Both the position numbers and the translations under genes were made by a program. A stretch of DNA of 64,000 nucleotides from positions 36,549,449 to 36,613,448 of the forward strand of contig JAAONU010000001.1 of assembly GCA_012932295.1 (NCBI GenBank). The letters run 5' to 3'. Source of the stretch: Cyclina sinensis (Eukaryota > Mollusca > Bivalvia > Venerida > Veneridae). This document shows, piece after piece, positions 27,001 through 39,000 of this stretch (its first letter is position 1; the number at the start of each line of letters is the position of its first letter). The notes under the pieces were generated by a model that worked only from the letters and a program-made list of their open reading frames with translations, was not told the DNA's origin and ran no database searches.

Positions 27001-30000
27001 GACTTATATAAATCTATGTAAAAATTCTGGCCCCAGTGATGGAGTCTAAAATGACCCCAGCAGCAAAGTTTCAACAGTCATGATTATGGTGGCTAATTTC
27101 TGCCATTTCGTGTCTTCGCCCCAAAACGCGAAAGGCAAAATAATGAAAACTTGCCAAATTTTCGTTACTTTGCCTTTCACATTTCGGGGCGAAGACAGGA
27201 AGTATGTCAGGCGAAATAATGAAATTGTAACAGGCAAAGAGATGAAAGATTTGTCTTTGAAGTTTTTGTGTCTGCGGGTAGAAATCTTTCGTGTTGGCGA
27301 CCTTTGTTTGTCGTGTCTTTGTGTTTTAGCCCCAAAACACAAAAGGCGAAATAACGAAAATGTGGCAGATTTTGAGTCATCGTGTTTTGGCCCCAAAAGG
27401 CGAAATTATGAGAATGACAATGCTTCCGGTTTCGCCTTCTGGTAAACATGCGCAAAACGCATATGCATACTTGCACGAAATATAAACATAGCCAGGTGAG
27501 GAAAAGTTTATTTGCTTCAGCAGAATACATACACTGATAATATCCTTTTGAGTTATAAAACTGATATTTTAATTCACATGATTTGTAGTTGCATGGGTGT
27601 ACTTTATTATATACATGTATCTAATTGTTCTTCGCACGTCTACCGGAAGGCGAAACCCGAAGGGTTGTCATTGTCATTATATCGCCTTTCAACTTTCGGG
27701 AGAAAACACGACGACACTAAATCTGCAACATTTTCATTATTTCACCTTTTGCATTTTGGGGCGAAGACACGACAAACAAAGGTCACCAACACGAAAGATT
27801 TGTACCTGCAGACATGTAAACTTCTAAGACAAAACTTTCATCCCTTCGCCTGTTAAAATTTCGTTATTTTGCCTGACATATTTTATGTTTTCGTGTCTTT
27901 GCCCAGAAACGAGAAAGGCGAAATAATGAAAATATGCCTAATTTTCGTTATTTTGCATTTCGGGGCAAAGACACAAAAACACGAAATGGCAGAAATCAGC
28001 CACCATACTTGATAGAGATCCATTGGGCAATGTACCATGCAAAATTTCAGAACTCTAGGTCATGTAGTTTCAAACAAGAGTTTGAAAAATTTCTTATAGA
28101 TTTCAACACAAAATGTGACTCCAAGAGAGGAGCAAATAATATTGGTAGAGGTCAACTAGACAATATTTCAAACAAAATTTCAAAAGTCTCAGCCTAACAG
28201 TTTCTGACAAGAAAATTGTACAGCTTGTCTATGTAAGTCTATGTTAAACATCTGGCTCCCTCAGGCAGAGCCAAAAATGACCCCAGGGGCAAAGTTTCAG
28301 CAATCTTGGTAGAAGTCTACTCGGCAATGTTTCATGCCAAATTTCAGAACTCTGGGCCTTGTGGTTTCCTAGAAGAAGAATTATAAAACTTTTCTTATAT
28401 ATTTTTATGTAAAAAATTTGACTTCCAGTGTGAAGCCAATAATGACTTCAGAAATGTAATTTGAACAAACTTGATGGAGTAACACTAGATAATGCTACAC
28501 ATCAAATTTGAAAAATCTCAATCTTATGGTTTCTGACAAGAAGATTTTAAATAGTTTGTATATACAAATTTATGTATGTAAAGTATCTGACACCTGGGAC
28601 AGGGCCTGTAGTAATCCCAGGGACATTATTTAAAAAAAAACACTTTGTAGAGGTATGCTAGACACATCAAATTTCAGAGGTTTTAGTCAGGTGGTTTCAG
28701 ATGAAGATTTTAAAGTTTTTCATCCTTGATGCCATAGCAACTGGAGCGCTACATAGAAAGGTATTCTTTGAAAAAGCTTAATGTAAGAAACATCCCTGCC
28801 ATGTTTCAACACATCTGAACAAGTGGTTATATAGTTGTCATTTAAAGTTAAAAGTTGACGATGCACGATGGATACAGGGTGAGCACAGATGAGATAATAT
28901 GGTACCGCTTCTCACCTGTATAAACATACTTAAAAGTATTGAAGAATACCAAGTAAGTAGTAAAGTAAGTAAAGCTATTAAAGCAATAAAAGTTCCCTAC
29001 CATAAAGGGCACTGTCACACTAAATAGAACCAAAATTCAAATACTGACATTAAGTTAGCTGAAATCAATAGTTTGTTTTAATGATAGATGAAGGTATGTT
29101 TTATACAAAAGATAATCAAAAGATCACATGCCTATTAATTGGGTGTAATGTTATAAATAGAATATTCACATGTAATACAAATAAATATCTCAATTTTTCA
29201 AGACAAAGAACAGACTTATAAATGCACCATGCTGTATGATCTGTAAGACTTGACCAAAGCTGTATAAGTTCTATGTAAGTTCAAAAGTAATTGGAAAAAA
29301 AACATTCAAGAGAATAAACAATTTGCTATATTTTATAAGTAAAAAGGAGCACAGTTTTGTCAATATAAGGAAAGAGTTATGGAATGTATTTGTAAACTAA
29401 TAATAACAGCCATAAAGTTTGTATAATGTCTCAGTCAAATGCATCAATAGGTTCCAGAAATATTCCAGGAAATGTAGATTTATGGAAAATTTTCAATGTG
29501 AAGAAGGGGGATAACTTTGTGAAATCAAAAGTCAGCTGTATGGGACATGATCTGTGAACTGGTTTTGAGTGTCAAAACATGTAGTTAGTTTAAAATGGAT
29601 ATCTATAGGGCTTCTAAAGTATATCACCATTTTTGCAACATTTCAGGTGTATCTGTTGCCATAGCAACCAAACTTCTCAACATAGGAACAATATAAAATG
29701 ATGTGCATAATCTCCATATTGCCATCTATCCATGTTTCAAGTTTCATGAAAATATTTCAAGTAATTTTTTAATTATTGCAGGATCCAGTTTTTGCTGACA
29801 GACAGACTGACGGATGGAGGGTAAACCTATAGTCCCTGCTGGTGAACCAGTATTGGACTAATAAGATGGTCATATTGGTTCTGTATTACTTATCTTGGGT
29901 CAAGCATAATACATGCACAAAGTCTTATTGAAACAAAATAATACCTTGTGATGATTTATCCTTCCTTCTATTAGGAAGTCCTGTCAAGTTAGTAGACAGA

Positions 30001-33000
30001 TTTCCTTCATCAAAACTTAGAATCCTCGTGCTGCTACTGTATCTGAAAAACAAATCTTTCCTTTTAATATGAAGCGTCTATTTTTTGGATATTATGTCAC
30101 AGACTTGTTTCAAAAGGATAAATTTACACATAGAACACAAAGAGACAAAAATAATTCAGGACTAAAAGTGAATGTAAAGCAGAATACATAAGGTTGTGGA
30201 AAGAAGTCCAGATAAAAGATAATGGTCATAGTTTCTATTATGCTTTATCTTGTACGAATATAATTATATGAAATGCTGAAATAGCTGCACATAAGGGACA
30301 TTTCAAATGAAAATATGGTGGAAAACCATTTCATTTCTTTACTTTGCTTAAGCTCAGGATATTTAGTTACACTAACCTATTTCAACCTGAATGTTAAGGA
30401 AGCTTTTTTTTTTTTTTAAACAACTGCCAATGATGATTAAATGCATTATTTGAGAGTAGCACAGGTACATGTAACTTTCATCACTGGCATCCATTTACAT
30501 CTGTACTGACTGAGGAACAGGGGGCATTCATAAGGAATCTTGCCCCAAGGACACACCTCATAGTTGGCCAGTAACCTGGGACATATCAAACGAGCAGAAA
30601 CATGTGACCACTGAGCTATTAATAAATATATGTACTTCTTTATATTTCTTTGTTTATTAATGAACCTCTCTTTTCAACTTGATTCATTAAATGTCAGCAA
30701 CAGATATTGAACCTTTCTGTCATACTTACGGCACATTAGCAACAAGCGAGTCATAGAATATGTTCTCAAGTTTTGACTCCTCAGAAACACCCTGACTGCG
30801 GAACTTGTTCTGATCTGTCACTACTAATGGATTCATCTTCCCAAGTTTTGAGGACAAGAATAATCGGAAATTTCTGTTTTTTGTATAGACACCTGCAGGT
30901 TAGTACAAAATTTAGCATATTTGAAAGTAATTTCAAAGAGAAGAAACTGAATACCAAGCTTTTCATGTTTAAATAATTCTTTTTGACTTGATCTGGTTGT
31001 TAAACAAACAAGTCATTATACCTTAAGATATTCACTAGATTATGCCTTCTTAGGCCTTCTTGATGCTTTATTGCACTGAAGACCTTTTATTTCATATGAT
31101 CAAATGAGATTTTTAAAGTGCAATGATTCAAACAATTTTGCAAAGCAAATGCATCATTTAGACTGATCAAAAAATTGGCTTAGCAATGGTCACAAAGTTC
31201 ACCATTCATTTTACAAGACCAGACATCAGTTACTTTCAAGTTGCTTATCTTTATTTGTTTATGAAAATAAACTCAAAAACAACTGCATACTACTGTTAAA
31301 TGCCCTACCTGTGTCACAAAAGAGAACCTTGTCACCATTTTTATTTGTAACAATCAGTTTTTCCAAATCTTCATCTGCAAATGATGCAAAAATTTCTTTA
31401 AATTTATCACTTTGTTTTCCTCGTCTATTTTCATCTTTTGATTCTTTGTTTTCTTTCACTGTCTCTATGATTTCTTCTTTTCTGGTTATGTTATCATTTT
31501 CATGTTCCGCTGATGCATGACTTTTGCCAGAGTCATTCAAAGGCTTACCATTAGACTTATCAACGTTCATTGGAATTTTATCATTTTCATTAAAAACACC
31601 CTCAGATATCTCTCTGTCCATTGTATTTATGTGTTCACTGTCTATTATAAGTTTATCTGTTGCAGTAACAAGGTTGGGACTACTTTTTGTATTAATGTGT
31701 TCACTGTCTATTAGTTTATCTGTTGCAGTAACAAAGTTGGGACTACTTTTTTTATTTATGAGTCCACTGTCTACAACTTTATCTGTTCCTGTTAAAAGGC
31801 TAGGACTACTTTTTGTCCCTGTTGTATCTGAGGAATGAATATTCTCCAGAAGTCTTGACATGATCCTACACACAAACCTCCCTGTAATGACACATGATTA
31901 AATATTTTCAATGTTCTTTCAGAATATCATAATGTAATCTAGCACAGGACCATTCATCAATGATAAAAAATCTAACAATAATTACAATATACACCAGATA
32001 GCACATGGCCTGTGCTCATAAGTTCTATGTACAGATAATTAAATTTCTTCTCGTACATGTAATAACCAATGTAATATAAACCACATTATCTTGAACTTGC
32101 TTACAAAAACAAATATCATACTAACTACAACTTATTCAAATAGATTACATATAAACATTAGCCATTTGCATTTTTATAAAATTATTCATGGCACAGTTAA
32201 TGTTAAAATATGACTACCTAAAACATACAAATATTTTTGGAAAAATTACTGAAAAAAGTTAACTGACTAGACAGGACCAATATCATTATGCAGAAAAAAT
32301 GTTTCAGTCTTGTTAATTGCATGGTTACTTACTGTCATTCAATGTAGAGTCATTGCTCTTACTGACTGCCCTAAAAGAATATGTTTGAATATTAACAGAT
32401 AAATAGCAGCTTGATGAGTTAACTCCCTTAGATCTTTCTTTCAAAAATGTAACTTCATTTTACCTGCATGTATATTGTCCTTGAAAGCTGCATTCTTCAT
32501 CTGGAAAATCAGATGGCTGCTAAATTTCTTCTCTGTGCTGGGGAATTAAAACAATATTTCAGGTTAAAAAATGTCTGATGAAAATCTTAAATCAATGATC
32601 TCTTAACATATATATTTTTTGGTTTGTTCTGTTTAATTTCCAACAACAGTGTTTTAAACTACTGTAATTAAGTGGGTAGTCAACCTAACAATAATCTGAT
32701 GAATAAAATAGTTCTAGGTCACGAAACTTAGAACTTAAAAGAAACTGTGAACTGTCATAAAAAAAAGACAGGTAAGCTGCTGGCCTCATGACCTACATGA
32801 ATATAACCCTCCTCTTAGTAAATATATCCCATTCCTTCTCTTTACCATTCAGCAAGCCTTATGATTATCTGTATTGGGTTCATCATATTTGTTTTCCCTA
32901 CAAATCTGAACAATCTAGAAAATTAAATGATATCTCTTAGTCAATAAGCTTAAGTTTCTTCATCACAAAAAAAGCAGGTCATAAACTGAACACATAGAAT

Positions 33001-36000
33001 ATTACACAAAATAATTACTCAGTCAAAACTTTAACTACCGAAGGATTACACAGTCAAAGCTCTTACTACCACAGGATAACACAGTCAAAGCTCTTACTAC
33101 CACAGGATAACACAGTCAAAGCTCTTACTATCACAGGATTACACAGTCAAAGCTCTTACTATCACAGGATTACACAGTCAAAGCTCTTACTACCACAGGA
33201 TTAAACAGTCAAAGCTTTTTCTACCACAGGATTACACAGTCAAAGCTCTTACTACCACAGGATTACACAGTCAAAGCTCTTACTACCACAGGTAACCCAG
33301 TCAAAGCTCTTACTACCACAGGATGACACAGTCAAAGCTCTTACTACCACAGGATTACACAGTCAAAGCTCTTACTACCACAGGTAACCCAGTCAAAGCT
33401 CTTACTACCACAGGATTACACAGTCAAAGCTCTTACTACCACAGGATTACAAAGTCAATGCTCTTACTACCACACGATTACACAATCAAAGGTCTTACTA
33501 CCACATGATTACACAGTCAAAGGTCTTACTACCACAGGATTACACAGTCACAGCTCTTACTACCACAGGATTACACAGTCAAAGCTCTTATTACCACAGG
33601 CTAACACAGTCAAAGCTCTTACTACCACAGGATTACACAGTCAAAGGTCTTACTACCACAGGATTACACAATCACAGCTCTTACTACCACAGGATAACAC
33701 AGTCAAAGCTCTTACTACCACAGGATTAAACAGTCAAAGCTCTTACTACAACAGGATTAAACAGTCAAAGCTCTTACTACCACAGGATTACACAGTCAGA
33801 GCTCTTACTACCACAGGATTACACAGTCAGAGCTCTTACTACCACAGGATTACACAGTCAAAGCTCTTACTACCACAGGATTACACAATCAAAGGTCTTA
33901 CTACCACAGGATAACACAGTCAAAGCTCTTACTACCACAGGATTACTCAGTCAAAGCTCTTACTACCAGAGAATTACATAGTCAAAGCTTTTACTACCAC
34001 AGGATTACACAGTCAAAGCTCTTACTATCACAGGAATACACAGTCAAAGCTCTTACCACACAGGATTACACAGTCAAAGCTCTTACTACTACAGGATAAC
34101 ACAGTCAAAGCTCTTACTACCACAGGATAACACAGTCAAAGCTCTTACTATCACAGGAATACACAGTCAAAGCTCTTACCACACAGGATTACACAGTCAA
34201 AGCTCTTACTACTACAGGATAACACAGTCAAAGCTCTTACTACCACAAGATTACACAGTCAAATCTCTAACTATCGAAGGATAACAAAGTCACAGCTCTA
34301 ACTACCAAAAGACTACAAGTAATAGCTGTAATGATCTAGTCATGACCATGCAAGCTAAACTGTATAAAATGAGTAGCAACCATTTTTACCTTGCACCCAA
34401 GTCCAGAACATCTTGTCTTGTACATGTCAGATTGAAAACCAACTTTAGGGCCCGGCAAATGCACTGAAAGTTTTATCTCCAATTAGTTATATTACATTCT
34501 ATTGTAATAAAAAGTGCAAGTTGTCTTACAACTAATAAAGTTTTATTATTATTTTCAATTATTTTTTACATTTATTATCACTTTGTCATCATGATAATTA
34601 ACTGTTTTCTTTTTCTAACTGAAATAACCCAAATGCAACAGACACTTTAAATTTATGACTTATCTTTTATGCTTCATGCACAGGTTTAAGTTGTAAACTT
34701 TTAAAATAGAAAATGCATTGGAGCAACTTTTACAAAAGTGCTTTTAAATGCATCATCACATCAAGACATGTTTAGCTTTTTTTTTTGTTCTTTTGGACTC
34801 ATTTATTTTACATCAATTGCAATACAAGTTTTTACAACTTAGATTCATTATGCTCAATGACTGCTTCCTGGGTTCCATACCAGTATTCGCACAGCGTGGA
34901 GGAATGTGAAAATCGTGAGAGAATCTCGCCTCTGACGGGATTCAAACCCGCTACCTCCGGATCTGGAGCCCTGCACTCTACCCCTGGACCACAGTGTCTC
35001 CTTACACATATTTAGTGTGAGTAGTTTAAGAATTTTGATTATTCCCAGAATTGTTTAAGGTCTTTAACCATATTTTCAGAAGCTTTATGCCTAAAGCAAA
35101 TGTGCAGTCCATTTCCCAAGGAACTATATTCTGGAAAAGATTAAAAAGCTTGAAAAAAAAATATTCTCACCTGTATAAAAGTATCAACCATTGCATTGCC
35201 ATCATGATCAGGATTCATGCCTCTGTCATACTCAAGATCAAAATACAGCTTACACACTGCACCTACAATATATAACTTAAATTCAAATACGCTTACAATT
35301 TTAACATAGAGTAACATGCATACTAGAATGCTATTATACAAAAGATAAATATCATAAGACATATGTAAATCTAACTGTTATTAATGTCCTTAAATCTAAC
35401 TGTTATTAATGTATTTAAATCTAACTGTTATTAATGTCTTTAAATCTAACTGTTATTAATGTCTTTATCTTGTACCAACACAAACTTGATATGCACATCC
35501 AAAAGCTTGTTGCAGTACAGTTAAAAAAAAATTCTGAAAAACACTTCTCTCTGTATATAACAATAATCACAAGTACGTTTACAGCCAAAAAATCATCAAG
35601 CCAATCTAAATAGAAAAAAATGCATAGTACTACAAAAACATTCTTCACTCCTGTAAGTTTTTTTTCTAATAAATGAAAGCTATGATACAACATAAAAATA
35701 AGATTCTACAAAGAAATGACAAGGCTTGTCACCAATTCAAAGAAATTAGTTTCAGTTTTTAATTACCTTCTGGTATTACTTCATAATGTACTTTCTTCTG
35801 TTCATCTAGCTGGCTGCAACAGAAAAACAAAAACTTAAAAAGAAAAAAAAATATACAAAGTCATTGTTAAAACCAAAATGTGTTCATCTGGTTTATTTTG
35901 TTCTGCAAAACATGGATCATAAAGTAAAAGAAATATTCATACAATAATATATCATGTAGTGAGGGGAGTTTCTCTTGTGCTGCTTATACAGGTAACCAGA

Positions 36001-39000
36001 ATTACAAGCAATGAAGATCCAACTTTCAAACAGAGAGACTACTAATGATTCTTTTTAAACCTTAAGCAGCATGAACATTGTTTGACAGTACCTGTAGTAG
36101 TGTCAGAAAACAGGATAACTAGCAGTGAGGTAAAGCATGAACATTGTTTGACAGTACCTGTAGTAGTGCCAGAAAACAGGATAACTAGCAGTGAGGTAAA
36201 GCATGAACATTGTTTGACAGTACCTGTAGTAGTGCCAGAAAACAGGATAACTAGCAGTGAGGTAAAGCGTGAACATTGTTTGACAGTACCTGTAGTAGTG
36301 CCAGAAAACAGGATAACTAGCAGTGAGGTAAAGCCTCTGTCCAGTGTTGCCTTCAAAACACCCACTCTCAAATGCAAACACGTGTAAGTCCTGTAGGAAA
36401 AACTTTATGTCATTATTCAGTTTAATTTTATTGCTGTTTTAAACATCTACTGGGAAACAAGTTCCTGCAATTAATCTGGCTTTTATGATGCTTCCTGGGT
36501 CCACACCAGTACCCACCTTGAAGATGTGCAATAACTGCTTAAATTTCTGAGATATATTGAACAAAGGCTATCTTTTCACAATTTCATGCAAAATATCTTA
36601 AAATGATGTGTATTTTTGACAAATTAAAAATCTGGCTATAAACTTTTATGTCTAAGCCAATTAGTGTCAACCTAGTTTTAATAATACCAATTTTCTGAAA
36701 TCCACTTCATGGTAAAAAAGGACTGATGTCACATTCATTGGAGAGTGTCAACCACACATCAGACATCAGTGGATATACATGTACCTTTGAAGTACTTTTG
36801 CAGTACTGGAATGCTTCCTGTTGTCTATAGAATGTCTGCCATGTAGTTGTTGGTCCCAAAATCCTGTGGATTGCATAATTTTTTAAATTATATAATCTAT
36901 ACAGTATGGTCCTTTCATGTAATACATGTACAATAACTGTATAACCTGTATGAATTGTTCTGTTCAAAATGTACATATTTCATTTTTGGCTTTTTCACTA
37001 CAAATACAAATACATATACAGTACAAGATGTAATACTGAGCCATAAAAATATTAAAATATCTGTTTACTAAAATTGGGAGAAAGTTTAAACAACCCATTT
37101 AAAGCCAGTGGTACAAGAACTCCTAGAAAACAAATGTACGCTCCCAGGAGCATAGGCTGGTCTATGCCATACACCATTCACAAAATGAAAAACAGAAGAA
37201 TTGAGAGAAATAGCATTGACAGGAGTAGTGCTATAAAATATTATAGGCAGCAAATTCAAAGAGTCTATAACTTGCTAATAAATCAGAGATGTGTCCATAG
37301 GACACGGATAACGGGATGCCCATACATTCTGCTGTATTGTCATAAAAATCCTGTACAGTTACAGGTGTATATAAACATTATCCTTAACATTAAGGAGTCT
37401 AAAAATGCTATATTTGCTTAATTAGGGGGCATAACTGTGTTGATATCTAATAAATTTGCTTCAAAAAACCCAGGAGCTTAAGTTTACATGCTGACAACTA
37501 TTCTTAAAATGCTTCATGGCTCAAGCAGTTATACATTTGGAGTTACATGTGAAACAAGCCTCATTATGCTATTTTTGCTTAATCAGGGGACATTACTCTG
37601 CCAATCACCAATTCATTTGCGTCAAATACCCGGGTGACAACTATTCTTAGAAAGTTTCATGGCTCTAACAGTTATATGTTTGGAGTTACACGTGACATAA
37701 GTCTGAAAATGCTATTTTTTGCTTAATCAACGGGCATTACTCTGTCGATCTCCAATAAATTTGCCTCAAAATACCCAGGTGCATAAGTTCACATGCTGAA
37801 AACTATTTTTAGAAAGTTTCATGGCTCAAGCAGTTATGCGTTTGGAGTTACATGCGACACAAGTCTCAAAATGCTATTTTTGGCTTAATCTGGGGGCATT
37901 ACTCTGTCGATCTCCAATAAATTTGCGTCAAAATACCCAGGTGCATAAGTTCACATACTGTGACAACTATTTTTAGGAAGTTTCATAGCTCTAACAGGTT
38001 TGGAGTGACACATGACACAAACCAGGGTGACAGCGAACAGATGGACAAGGGCAAATCTATATGCCCCCCACCCTGCCAAAAAAAATGGTGGGGGACATAA
38101 TAATAAATGCCAAGCAGGTAATATGCAGGTTTCCTCCTTTTTCTGAAGTTTTATTTAATTTTAGCTGAGCATTTTAGAGGATGCTGAGACATGAGACATA
38201 AGCTGTGCTATAGTATACATTATGTAGCAAATCAAAGGGAAAAATAAAAAGTTTGGTTAATGTTGGTAATATGCACATCTCCTCCTTTCAATTCCAGCCA
38301 TTTGTTACTGAGAAACAGCTCGAACAATGGTAGTGCTAGAGGAAAATCAAAGGGTCCAAACCCAGTCCAGACTATGCTGGTAATATGAGTTTAAACTTTT
38401 CCTATTAACTTTCATTTAATTTTTGTAACAGTTAACCGTTTATTCTTTCAAACGGGTAAGCAGTTAACTGTTACAAAAAGCGACTAGCACATAATGCCTG
38501 ACACTGATTATCATGGTTATCATTTTTACTCTTGTTGACCTCTATTAACATACCATTCCATATTCACAACATTCAAGTTTTTCACAAGATAGCTCAGGCA
38601 TGAAATTACTGACTGTTTATATAATTTACATATCGGCAGATTTGTGATAATCAAACAAATATTAAGGTCAAAAGGAGATGCACAAATTGAAACTAATCAG
38701 CCTATACGTGCCGTTATTTCAATACGTATACATGTAGTTTACGCCCATTACTTTTGTAAATAAATCAAAGAAACTGTTGAGAGAATTGATATTCACTGAT
38801 TATAGCCAGAGTTTGATGTGTCATTGGTAGGCTCACTTCATCATCAAACAAGAACAAAGAACACAAAAATACCTGTGTAATGAGACTATTCATTTTACAT
38901 ATCGACACCACATTTCTTTGAAGTTAAAGATGACACTGTCTCTTACGACTTCAGAAGTTATACCGCTGCAATCAAACTTACTGGCACAGACAATTGACAC

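Noticed and set aside
27046..27856. Several overlapping ORFs of 107-121 codons on both strands
   Set aside because: Mirror-image translations of the 919-bp inverted repeat with no domain.
33323..33729. ORFs of 61 and 74 codons rich in 'ALTTTGLHSQSSYYH'
   Set aside because: They are readings of the 31-bp minisatellite. The unit is not a multiple of three and there is no start or splice context.
33013..34320. CRISPR-like array of regularly spaced 31-bp repeats
   Set aside because: Units are contiguous with no spacers, within an animal intron.
34908..34995. Possible tRNA gene on the - strand
   Set aside because: A and B boxes are present, but no proper acceptor/anticodon cloverleaf forms and the sequence continues into a SINE body.
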